Below are positions 16,987-25,501 of a stretch of 44,444 nt of DNA, piece by piece. The stretch's first letter is position 1. The number at the start of each line of letters is the position of its first letter. Position numbers and translations under genes: made by a program. The notes beneath the pieces are model-generated. The model made no database searches and was not told the DNA's origin. It saw only the letters and a list, made by a program, of their open reading frames with translations. Source of the stretch: Chryseosolibacter sp035628595 (lineage in GTDB: Bacteria > Bacteroidota > Bacteroidia > Cytophagales > Cyclobacteriaceae). The stretch lies in the NCBI GenBank assembly GCA_035628595.1, contig DASPJN010000032.1:1-44444 (forward strand), written 5' to 3'.

Positions 16987-18486
16987 TTAGTTTACGTCCC
17001 ACCATACTGGTTCGAAAATCCCGCCTGCAGGTTGTTCCGGAGCATTTGGGTTATTCAATATTTCATCCTCAGGAATCAGCAACCTTATTGGATACTGCCC
17101 GTTGGCTGTCACCGCATCAACAGGGAATGCGAAAATCGGCGCGCCCGGCGCTGTCGGGTCATAGCCAGCCTCTCCCGGCGCAGAATCGCTGAAAGAAGGA
17201 TATCCTGTTCTCAACATATCAAACCATGCTTCTATTGAATTTCCGCCAACTTGCGCGACCCATTTCTGCTCGATGATGGCCTCAACCTGTTCCTCAACAC
17301 TTCCAGCAGTTGGAAACTCATAGTTACCACCAGCGGCGATAAATGACGAGCCATCCAGTCCATAGCGGGCAAAAGCAGCGAGTACACCGGCATCATACAG
17401 CGCCTTCGCATCCTCGTTACTGAAACCGCGTGCTGCAGCTTCTGCTCGCAGAAAAAACGATTCAGCGAGCGAAATGAAATACACAGGATCTTCAGCCAGA
17501 ATTTCGGCCTCAGAAACTGTCTGAGAATTCAGTTCGGCGCCCGGCGTACTGCTTGTTCCCTGTCGCATTCCTTTAATCGCTCCTCCTGCCGTCGGCGTTA
17601 GGAAAAAAGGATCAAGGCGAGGATCGCTGTTAATCTGAAGAAAGTTCACCAGTGTCGTACTGGCTTTCAGGTTTGTTTTGGTATTCAGGTTTCTACGGTC
17701 TGACTCGTACAATGGATTGCCCCGATCAGGTTCGTCGTAATACCTGTTGATGCTCGCATCTTCTTGCAGAAACACCGCGCCCGAGTTTACCAATGCTGAG
17801 ATCAGTGCGGTAGCCTTAGTAGGATCAGCATGTGAAAACCGCATCATCAATTTCAACTTCAGCGAATTTGCAAACCGTGTCCATTTGTCAACATTACCGT
17901 CAAACAACAAATCATTTGAACCAGGATTTACGTTGTTTAGGTTGTCAAAATCCTTCGACAATGCGTAGTCCAGTCTTGCGAGAAGTGTATCATATACGAC
18001 TTCGCCCTCGTCCCAGTGCGGTGTGAAGTTGCTTTGTCCACCCTGCAATGCTTCTGTAACTGGCGCACCATCATAGAAGTCAACAATGAACTGGTATGCA
18101 TATGCTTCAAGAACCTGGGCAATCAAGTAGTTCGTCCAGTTACCAGTGGCCTTTGACTTGTCTTTCACAAATTTCAGATCATTCAACGCTCCAGAATAGA
18201 GTTCGATGAAATCTGCTTCATGAAAATTCAGATTACTCACATCATAGTTATCGATGGCGATGTACTGAGAGGATGAGTTGTTCTGCGTATAGTGCTGGCT
18301 CCATATAGAGCCGGTAATCCGGTATGAGTTGCCAACACGGGATGCAATGGATTGCTGTGCCGCAGGGATAACCAATTGTGCATCTGCGTCTGCCGGGTTA
18401 TTTGGGCTTGTGTTAATATCCAGATAATCCGAGCAGCCAAACACCAGCAGCATTGACAGCATTGAGATATATTTCAATTTTTTCAT
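16987..18486 (-). CDS. SusD/RagB-like nutrient-binding outer-membrane lipoprotein
   Basis: A 499-residue lipoprotein with lipobox Cys18 (LLVFGCSDYLDINTSPNNP). The SDYLDINTSPNNP start and the LVIPAAQQSIASRVGNSYRIT region place it in the SusD-like_2 type of SusD proteins, which are mostly alpha-helical with TPR-like helices and lid the SusC channel. The helix pair near YFISLAESFFLRAEAAARG (about 322-341) and the C-terminal stretch with IRLLIPEDEILNNPNAP are typical. It starts 16 bases after the SusC gene. Start chosen at ATG 18484-18486; an in-frame TTG at 18492 would add two residues. The nutrient cannot be predicted. Confidence 0.95.
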   Translation of the reverse strand: MKKLKYISMLSMLLVFGCSDYLDINTSPNNPADADAQLVIPAAQQSIASRVGNSYRITGSIWSQHYTQNNSSSQYIAIDNYDVSNLNFHEADFIELYSGALNDLKFVKDKSKATGNWTNYLIAQVLEAYAYQFIVDFYDGAPVTEALQGGQSNFTPHWDEGEVVYDTLLARLDYALSKDFDNLNNVNPGSNDLLFDGNVDKWTRFANSLKLKLMMRFSHADPTKATALISALVNSGAVFLQEDASINRYYDEPDRGNPLYESDRRNLNTKTNLKASTTLVNFLQINSDPRLDPFFLTPTAGGAIKGMRQGTSSTPGAELNSQTVSEAEILAEDPVYFISLAESFFLRAEAAARGFSNEDAKALYDAGVLAAFARYGLDGSSFIAAGGNYEFPTAGSVEEQVEAIIEQKWVAQVGGNSIEAWFDMLRTGYPSFSDSAPGEAGYDPTAPGAPIFAFPVDAVTANGQYPIRLLIPEDEILNNPNAPEQPAGGIFEPVWWDVN

Positions 18487-18502
18487 AGTCAAATAGTTTT
18501 AA

Positions 18503-21500
18503 TTAAAGACCAAGTTTCAAGGTGAAGCCAAGGCTTCTAGCTGATGGTCCTGCTGCAAATTCACCAAACTCACCTGCAAGGTCATTACCAAACTGTGTTG
18601 CTTCAGGGTCAACCACATTGTTTTCAGTTGGTGTCCAGATCCACAAATTGCGGCCAACAATGCTTGCGCTGATATTGGTAAATGGTGTCTTAGACACAAG
18701 CGATGAAGGAAGGTTGTAAGCCAAAACAAGCTCTCTTACTTTCAGGTAAGTACGATCAAGAATGTGACGACGCTCCATAGCCGGGTTGTTGCTCGAGTTC
18801 CAGTAAGTGGAAACGTCAGACATATCGACCGGTACGTCGTTCTCAACGTAGCTTTCACCCACCTGGCGTACCGAGTTTGGTACAACGAAAGGTCTGCGAT
18901 CATTGTAGAGTTCCAACGGATCATTTCCAACAAACATTGTTAACCGTTTTGTGTAGCTCCAGAACTTACCGCCGTCACGGTAGTCAACTGTACCACTCAA
19001 AGAGATGTTCTTGTATGTAAGTGAAGTGTTCAAACCTGTTACGAAGTTCGGGTTGATATTTCCAACCAAAGACTTCTCAGTTGACTGTACCGGGATACCG
19101 TTTGCGTTCACGACAATCCGACCCTGAGGATCGTACAGGTAGTCCGGCGCATAAAGGTCACCAATCGGACGGCCTTCGTTCAGTTTGAAATCAACACCGT
19201 AATTTCCGAACAGAACTACACCTTCAAGCTGCTCTGGAAGATCAAGAATCTTGTTGTTGTTCTTGGTGTAATTGATATTGATATCCCATCTGAAATCCTG
19301 TGTTTCAACCGGCGTGAGGCTTACAAGCAATTCAATACCCTTGTTCTGAACAAGACCCACGTTTGCGGTTTGAGTTGTGTAACCACTGGTAGATGCCACC
19401 GGTACGTTGAGGATCTGTCCATCTGAACGTTTATCGTAGAATGACACATTCAGTCCAACCTTGTTATTAAGCAATTTAAATTCTCCACCGAATTCGAATT
19501 CAGTTGAGATCTCAGGTTGCAGATTCTGATTACCGATCCGATTGTTGACTTCAAACGCATTCACACCGTCGAATGGGAACTTCAATGTTCCAAAATTGTT
19601 GAATATCTGGGCTTGCGCGAGTGTCGAATTGACGAGATAGGGCTGTGCATCGTTACCCGTCTGTCCCCAACTCATACGCAGCTTACCAAAGTTCAGAACC
19701 GAATTTTCCATACCCAAGGCTTCAGTGAAAACGAAGCTCGTGTTCACCGCAGGATACATAAAGCTTTGATTAGCCTTTGGTAATGTTGAAGACCAGTCGT
19801 TACGAACGGTTGCTGTTAAAAACAGATAATCTTTATAACCAAGTTCTGCCTGCGCATACAAACCTATCAGTCTTCTCAAAGTCGAGTTCATACCAATAAT
19901 CGGTGCTGAAGACGAGTTAGAGATATCATAAAATCCGGGGATATCCAAACCAACAACCTGTGTGGTCTGTGCGCGGAAAGAGCGTTCATTTACGTTCAAA
20001 CCACCAAGCGTACTAAGTGTAAGTGAAGAGTTAAGATTTACGAAACTATTCAGCAACAATGAATGGTCTATTTCAGTAGCAAGAATTGAACCCTCATTCA
20101 CCGTTCCAGGTGTCGGACTAACCGTTTGATTTGGCGACCCTGGGGTTGGTGTTGTTTTCGCTGTCCACTCTTTTACCTTTGAGCTCGCCACGTCCGCACC
20201 AACTCTATAAGTAAGGTTTATCCATTCATTGAAGTTGTAAGTAAAACCAAGCTTTCCGTAGATACGGTTCTCACCGAATTGGTTTCCATTCTCGTTAATA
20301 GAGAAATATGGATTCTGCGCATAACGGGTGTGGAAACCATCGATGTTGTTGAACTTGTTTTTGTAATCCTTAAAGTCCACGATACTCATATCGCGCGGCA
20401 TCTGGATGATCTCCTGAAACATCGTTGGTGCATTTCCACCCTGCCCTGTTGCAACTGCATCTATGTCTTTACGCACATAGTTCATCGAGATATCTGAGGT
20501 AAGCTTTTTGGATTTAAGGGTTGAGCGAACGCTGAAATTGTGGCGTTTCATCTGATCCGCATCGCCTGGAATAAATCCATCAGCGGAAATGTTGCCATAA
20601 TTAAAATAATAAGTAGCAGCATCGCTTCCGCCTGACACAGTCAATGAATTGTTCAGATTGTATCCGGTTTCATAGAAGTCCTTAAGATTGTCTGGTTGCC
20701 CTGTGAAAGGCTTCAACTGTTGAGAATTATCAACCACATTACCCCATCTTCTCACGGTACCATCCAGTCTAGGCCCCCATGATCCGTTCTCATCAAGCAG
20801 GTGATCGCTGCTCCATCCCTGACCAAAAGTATTCTGCAATTCAGGCAGCTTTAGTGGCCTGTTAAAAGTTGCCGAAGTGATGAGATCAACGGTAGGCTTA
20901 CTTCCTGACTTACCTCTTTTTGTTGTAATGATGATCGCACCATTCGCAGCGCGTGATCCATACAAGGCTGTGGCTGCAGCGCTTTTCAATATCGATATGG
21001 ATTCGATATCATCAGGAGCGATATCATTAGCCCTGTTACCATAGTCAACAGTGTTGTTAAAATTGTCGCCGGCTGCGTTGAACAGGTTAACGTTTGCGGC
21101 GTTGTTGATCGGCACACCATCGACAATGTACAGCGGCTGGTTATTCCCACCGATAGAAGAATAACCTCTTAGGATAACACGTGAAGAAGCACCTGGCGCA
21201 CCCGAGTTTTGCGAGATCGTAAGACCTGCAACCTTTCCCTGCAATGATGTCATCAGGTCGTTGGTACGTCCTTTTGTTGCCTCTTCATTCTCCACCGTGG
21301 TGGTTGAGTATCCGATGGTTTTTGTCTGGCGCACGTTACCCTGTGCAGTCACAACAACTTCGCCGAGCTGTGTGACATCATCCTCCATTTGAACATCGAT
21401 CAGCGTTCTTTCATTTACGGAAACCTCTTGCGTGAGCAATCCGATAAAAGAAAAGATCAACGTTCCGCCGGACGACGGAATTGACAGCGTATACTTTCCA

Positions 21501-21673
21501 TCGCTGTCGGTTACTGTTCCATTTGTTGTTCCTTTCACCACAATATTGACACCGGGCAAAGGAGAACCATCCCTTGATGATGTGACCTTTCCACTCACAG
21601 TGCGATCCTGCGCCTGTGTTGTGGTTAGTGTCACGCAAAGGATAAGGCAGATTAATAGTAAAAACTTCCTCAT
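18503..21673 (-). CDS. SusC/RagA-family TonB-linked outer-membrane transporter
   Basis: A 1056-residue TonB-dependent channel. Signal peptide 1-21 (ending TTTQA), then a carboxypeptidase-regulatory-like domain (about 25-98), a TonB-box region around QLGEVVVTA (102-110), a plug domain with TSLQGKVAGLTISQNSGAPG and the SusC signature NNQPLYIVDGVPINN (177-191), and a long beta-barrel to the C-terminus (RSLGFTLKLGL). Size and layout match SusC proteins. It heads a four-gene operon ending at the terminator at 15735-15768. Uptake is energised by TonB-ExbBD encoded elsewhere. No sigma/anti-sigma pair or glycoside hydrolase is next to it, so its substrate is open. Confidence 0.97.
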   Translation of the reverse strand: MRKFLLLICLILCVTLTTTQAQDRTVSGKVTSSRDGSPLPGVNIVVKGTTNGTVTDSDGKYTLSIPSSGGTLIFSFIGLLTQEVSVNERTLIDVQMEDDVTQLGEVVVTAQGNVRQTKTIGYSTTTVENEEATKGRTNDLMTSLQGKVAGLTISQNSGAPGASSRVILRGYSSIGGNNQPLYIVDGVPINNAANVNLFNAAGDNFNNTVDYGNRANDIAPDDIESISILKSAAATALYGSRAANGAIIITTKRGKSGSKPTVDLITSATFNRPLKLPELQNTFGQGWSSDHLLDENGSWGPRLDGTVRRWGNVVDNSQQLKPFTGQPDNLKDFYETGYNLNNSLTVSGGSDAATYYFNYGNISADGFIPGDADQMKRHNFSVRSTLKSKKLTSDISMNYVRKDIDAVATGQGGNAPTMFQEIIQMPRDMSIVDFKDYKNKFNNIDGFHTRYAQNPYFSINENGNQFGENRIYGKLGFTYNFNEWINLTYRVGADVASSKVKEWTAKTTPTPGSPNQTVSPTPGTVNEGSILATEIDHSLLLNSFVNLNSSLTLSTLGGLNVNERSFRAQTTQVVGLDIPGFYDISNSSSAPIIGMNSTLRRLIGLYAQAELGYKDYLFLTATVRNDWSSTLPKANQSFMYPAVNTSFVFTEALGMENSVLNFGKLRMSWGQTGNDAQPYLVNSTLAQAQIFNNFGTLKFPFDGVNAFEVNNRIGNQNLQPEISTEFEFGGEFKLLNNKVGLNVSFYDKRSDGQILNVPVASTSGYTTQTANVGLVQNKGIELLVSLTPVETQDFRWDININYTKNNNKILDLPEQLEGVVLFGNYGVDFKLNEGRPIGDLYAPDYLYDPQGRIVVNANGIPVQSTEKSLVGNINPNFVTGLNTSLTYKNISLSGTVDYRDGGKFWSYTKRLTMFVGNDPLELYNDRRPFVVPNSVRQVGESYVENDVPVDMSDVSTYWNSSNNPAMERRHILDRTYLKVRELVLAYNLPSSLVSKTPFTNISASIVGRNLWIWTPTENNVVDPEATQFGNDLAGEFGEFAAGPSARSLGFTLKLGL

Positions 21674-22003
21674 ACTTTTTGGTTGATGTTAAAATTCGAA
21701 CTCCACCTTTTCAAAAAAGATGTTGATCAAAACTCCAAAAAGCGTTACCTAAAAGAATGACTTCAATTGAGGTATAATTCGACGCACGTCATACCCCATA
21801 GATTGGTAGGCCGGCGGTTGGAAGAATAGATGTTCCAAGGTTTCATGTTTAAGGTTTTAAGTTGCCAAACGACTGGCGACCGATATCGAACGGTTTTGTT
21901 TCCTTTTGAACAGGAAGCGTTCTCCCATCGGCTTTATAACTTAATATCCGGCGCATATTGTTTTGGCACGGAAATCGTAATGGGGCCGGTGCAAACTCCT
22001 TTT
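21674..22003. other. Intergenic region between SusC operon and ABC permease
   Basis: 330 bases between the divergent SusC gene and the permease start. It should hold both promoters, but no exact TAnnTTTG element with a TTG partner was found on either strand. Bases 21830-22003 are in frame with the permease and could encode a 58-residue N-terminal extension, but that extension has no membrane or signal character and does not resemble the family N-terminus. No RNA gene or repeat is evident. Confidence 0.5.
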
Positions 22004-24415
22004 ATGATATACAACTACTTTAAAACTGCCATCCGCGCACTGATCCGCAATAAGGTATTCACTTTTATCAACATGTTTGGCCTCGTGCTGGGTATTGCAT
22101 TTAGTACGATGCTGTACACATACGTCAGCAATGAATTATCGTACGATTCATTTCACCAGAAATCTGACAGAACGTACAGAGTACTTACTCTCGACAAATC
22201 TGTACCCGACAATATCCGGACGTACGGAAGCACAACTCCCCCGATGGGTGCTGAACTTGTAAGCTCGTTTCCAGAAGTGGAAGAGATGACCCGTCTGTTT
22301 AAATTCTCTGGTCAGGTAGTCGTGGAAATTGCGGACGCAAAGTTTAGTGAACGTAGTTGGTTCACGACAGAAGATACCAACTTTTTCGATGTATTCGATT
22401 TTGAATTTATAGCGGGCGATAAATTGACAGCACTTAAAGAACCATTTTCAGTCGTATTGCCCGAGTCAGTAGCAAAACGATATTTCGGTGAAGAAAACGC
22501 TCTCGGAAAAAACATTAAGCTGCAAGAGATTGGAGAAGTCAGGGTAACCGGAATCATCAAAGACATTCCCAAAAATTCGCATCTCCAGTTCGATTTGCTG
22601 TTTTCAAAAATTCTCGTCGACGACGAATGGAAGGCCTATTTAAATGACTGGCAGGAGTTCGACGCATTTACATACGTGGTTTTAAAAGAAGAAAACTCAA
22701 TCAATCAGGTAGAAGCGAATATTCCAGCGTTGACAGAGAAACACTGGGGTGAAGACATGAAATCCGTTGGCGTTGCTTTTCAACCGATTAAAGATATTCA
22801 TCTGTACTCAACTGATATTCAATCCGGTGTAGAACAGGAGCATGGTCAGCTTTCGTACGTATATATCTTTTCCAGCATGGCTATATTCCTGCTGGTTATC
22901 GCGGCCATCAATTATATAAACCTGACAACGTCGAAGGCGTCATCACGCGCGAAAGAAATTGGTATCCGCAAGGTATCCGGCGCGTTTAAAACACAACTCA
23001 TCTTTCAGTTTTTAACAGAGGCGTTCGTAATCACCTTTGTGTCCATGCTGCTGGCCATTGTCATGATGAACTTGTGTTTCCCGTACTTCAACTCCATAAC
23101 GGGAAAGAATTTTGAACTTTCGTTTACCACAATCGGTGAGTTCATGCCAGCACTGCTTCTAATTACATTGATCATCGGCATTATCGCAGGAAGCTATCCG
23201 GCTTTTTACCTGTCGAAATTAAAACCAGTCGCTACGTTAAAAGGGTCGACTGTCTTTGCACAGAACAAATTCAATCTTCGCACAACGCTTGTAGTTTTTC
23301 AATTCACGCTAACCATTGTCCTGATCATTTCCACCATCGTCATCGGTAACCAGTTGAGTTTCATTCAAACGAAAAACATTGGTTTCAACAAAGACCAAAT
23401 GATGGTCATTGACATTAACAGCGGTTCGGTTCGCCGGCAGTTTCAGGCGATGAAGAATGAGTTCGCCAAGATCGCAGGCGTGCAACATGTTGCTGTTTCA
23501 TCGCGCGTGCCTGGCGAATGGAAAAACATTCGCAACGTCTACGTTAGAAATCCAAATGACGTAAAGGCAAAAACGGATTCGCTCCAAACGTATTTTATGG
23601 GGTTTGATGAGGACATGTTGTCCACATACCAATTTCGACTCGATGCAGGTAGCTTTTTCTCAGGAAACAGTGAAGCTGATTCTATGAATGTGGTGATCAA
23701 CGCGTCGGCTGCGGAAGCAATGAATCTCGAAAATCCGATTGGCAGTGTACTTCGCATCAACACGCGCAATGGTTACTGGACACCGAAAGTAATTGGTGTG
23801 CTCGAGGATTTTAACTTTCAATCACTGCATCAGAAAATTGCCCCCATCATTATCGGCTATCGAAACAACCCGATTCAATCGATCGACTACTTCTCCCTAA
23901 AGATATCGGGCGACACACAAAAGCTGATCGACGAAGCAACAAAGGTCTGCGAGAAGTTTGACCCTGAAACACCCATCGAGTATCACTTTCTTTCTGAGCA
24001 ACTAAACAGCTTTTATGCATCAGAAAAAAAGGCAGGCATGATCTTCCGGATGGCTGGTGCGCTGAGCATTGTTGTAGCATGCCTCGGTCTTCTTGGATTA
24101 ACGACTTATCATCTTGAACGCAAAACAAAAGAGCTCGGCATTCGGAAAATACTAGGCGCGGGTTCGATGAATTTATTTTTCATGATCTCGCTGTCATTCG
24201 CGCGACAGCTATTACTTGCATTTGTGATAGCCTGTCCGTTGGCCTGGTATGGAATGCGCGAATGGCTGAATGCTTTTGAGTATCGAATCCCTTTGACTGC
24301 AGGCGTATTTATACTGGCTGGCTTCATCGTGATGCTGCTTGCCCTTCTTACCGTAAGCTACCAGTCAATAAAAGCAGCGATGTTTAATCCGATAGATTCG
24401 CTGAGGACGGAATAA
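22004..24415 (+). CDS. ABC transporter permease, FtsX/MacB type, large double-unit form
   Basis: An 803-residue inner-membrane protein of the large Bacteroidota FtsX/MacB_PCD permease type. The first membrane segment (about 20-42) follows the typical start NYFKTAIRALIRNKVFTFIN; a MacB-like periplasmic core (about 45-280), three membrane segments, a second periplasmic domain and a second FtsX unit with three segments follow. The loops AKEIGIRKVSGAFKTQL and TKELGIRKILGAGSMNL mark the two FtsX units. The start ATG 22004 is preferred; an earlier ATG at 21830 gives a 58-residue non-homologous extension. No ATPase gene is adjacent, common for this paralog group, and the substrate is unknown. The propeller kinase system lies 450 bases downstream on the other strand. 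Confidence 0.88.
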   Translation: MIYNYFKTAIRALIRNKVFTFINMFGLVLGIAFSTMLYTYVSNELSYDSFHQKSDRTYRVLTLDKSVPDNIRTYGSTTPPMGAELVSSFPEVEEMTRLFKFSGQVVVEIADAKFSERSWFTTEDTNFFDVFDFEFIAGDKLTALKEPFSVVLPESVAKRYFGEENALGKNIKLQEIGEVRVTGIIKDIPKNSHLQFDLLFSKILVDDEWKAYLNDWQEFDAFTYVVLKEENSINQVEANIPALTEKHWGEDMKSVGVAFQPIKDIHLYSTDIQSGVEQEHGQLSYVYIFSSMAIFLLVIAAINYINLTTSKASSRAKEIGIRKVSGAFKTQLIFQFLTEAFVITFVSMLLAIVMMNLCFPYFNSITGKNFELSFTTIGEFMPALLLITLIIGIIAGSYPAFYLSKLKPVATLKGSTVFAQNKFNLRTTLVVFQFTLTIVLIISTIVIGNQLSFIQTKNIGFNKDQMMVIDINSGSVRRQFQAMKNEFAKIAGVQHVAVSSRVPGEWKNIRNVYVRNPNDVKAKTDSLQTYFMGFDEDMLSTYQFRLDAGSFFSGNSEADSMNVVINASAAEAMNLENPIGSVLRINTRNGYWTPKVIGVLEDFNFQSLHQKIAPIIIGYRNNPIQSIDYFSLKISGDTQKLIDEATKVCEKFDPETPIEYHFLSEQLNSFYASEKKAGMIFRMAGALSIVVACLGLLGLTTYHLERKTKELGIRKILGAGSMNLFFMISLSFARQLLLAFVIACPLAWYGMREWLNAFEYRIPLTAGVFILAGFIVMLLALLTVSYQSIKAAMFNPIDSLRTE

Positions 24416-24868
24416 ATTCAAAGTTTAAAGTTCATAAGGTTAAAAGTTCCATTATTGTTCAATGCTCTTAAGTTGAAAGTTGAAGATTAATCCATCATCC
24501 CGCGACTGCATCTTTTCTATCAGGTGCGGGTCTACTCTGCGGAGTAAGGCTTCGGATTGCAGTGATTTACATAGTAAGGAAGCCTGAGTGTCGAAGGCAA
24601 CTTTGCGGTCGTGTATTTTCGATTTAGACAAGTAGTTGCGGCCGTGGTTGAAAGGTGAAAGAAAAAATGCTCATGGATTTCCTTGCGATTCTTGGTTGCC
24701 CTTTAACGAATCAGTTACCATGACTCTGAAGAGATGTTTCGCTTCACTCAATCATTAATGGACTTCGAAGGGAGCTTGGGTCACGTGAGCATCAGCGTCC
24801 CAGAAAACTGGTGACACTGATGGAAATATTATGACGGACTTTTGAACCGGGTTTACGAACTCCTTACG
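24416..24868. other. Non-coding region with degenerate 7-base repeats and hairpins
   Basis: 453 bases without a convincing gene, between two convergent genes. The left part carries AAGTTNA-type heptamers (see separate entry). Further on there are two small hairpins: TACTC/GAGTA at 24533-24546 and AGGCTTC/GAAGCCT at 24547-24553 with 24579-24585. On the minus strand bases 24452-24670 form an open frame of about 72 codons without an ATG at its start (possible TTG at 24631), encoding a stretch such as KSKIHDRKVAFDTQASLL; this may be a gene remnant or chance. The rest, towards 24868, shows nothing I can name. Confidence 0.4.
24419..24487. repeat. Degenerate AAGTTNA heptamer repeat
   Basis: Seen directly: AAGTTTA, AAGTTCA, then a spaced AAGGTTA and AAAGTTC, and further on two exact tandem copies AAGTTGA-AAGTTGA followed by AGATTAA. 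The 7-base period with AAGTT cores is typical of low-complexity AT-rich spacers in some Bacteroidota. Its function, if any, is unknown. Confidence 0.45.
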
Positions 24869-25501
24869 TCAAATCAACTTCTCCAGGTTTGCCTTCGCAA
24901 TCGCATCTGATTTGCAGTTCACCTGGAGCTTTGAGTAAATATTCTTAATGTGCGTTTTCGCTGTTTCTTTAGAGATAAATAATTCTTCAGAGATCTGCGT
25001 ATACGTTTTGCCTTCAGAGATCAGCTGAAGTATTTCTGTTTCACGCTTTGTGAGCGGTGAATTCGGATTCACGTGAAAGTTGTCGATCACCATTCTCGCA
25101 ATGCGACTACTCATCGGCGCGCCACCTTTCATTATTTCATCCAACGCAGTTAAAAGCTCCATGTAGTTTGCACTCTTTGTAATGTATCCGGACGCACCAG
25201 CTTTCAGCGCCTCGAACACCAGCTCGCTGTCTTCATAAACAGTCACCATAATGATGTCGGTGGACGGCTGTTTATCCTTGATCACTTTCGTTCCCTGGAT
25301 GCCGTTCATTCCCGGAAGCTCGATATCCATCAAAATAATTTCGGGACGATCTCGATGCAAATTATCAATTGCATCTTCGCAGCTCCCATAGGCGTTCACC
25401 ACCGTAAATTTCTGCGAGCTGTTAACGATCAAACTAAAGCTGTTTCTTATCTCCTGATCATCTTCAACAATCAGAATACGTTTTTTAAATGGTAATGCCA
25501 T
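24869..25501 (-). CDS. NarL/FixJ-type response regulator
   Basis: A 210-residue two-component regulator. Receiver domain at residues 8-122: acidic pair Glu13/Asp14/Asp15, phospho-acceptor Asp59 in LMDIELPGMNG, Thr87 and Lys109. LuxR-type helix-turn-helix at about 149-209 with LTKRETEILQLISEGKTYTQISEEL (quoted only in part here) and the recognition helix SKETAKTHIKNIYSKLQV. It shares 17 bases with the 3' end of the propeller kinase gene just upstream, so it is its cognate regulator with high probability. Kinases with HisKA_3 domains normally pair with this regulator class. Its target genes are unknown; the two neighbouring permease genes are candidates. Confidence 0.95.
   Translation of the reverse strand: MALPFKKRILIVEDDQEIRNSFSLIVNSSQKFTVVNAYGSCEDAIDNLHRDRPEIILMDIELPGMNGIQGTKVIKDKQPSTDIIMVTVYEDSELVFEALKAGASGYITKSANYMELLTALDEIMKGGAPMSSRIARMVIDNFHVNPNSPLTKRETEILQLISEGKTYTQISEELFISKETAKTHIKNIYSKLQVNCKSDAIAKANLEKLI

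Noticed and set aside
21830..22003. N-terminal extension of the permease from ATG 21830
   Set aside because: The 58 residues have no signal or membrane character and the family's usual N-terminus begins at ATG 22004.
24452..24631. Small gene of 59 codons starting at TTG 24631 on the minus strand
   Set aside because: No ATG, no recognisable family and the 3' end runs into the heptamer repeat; treated as a possible remnant only.
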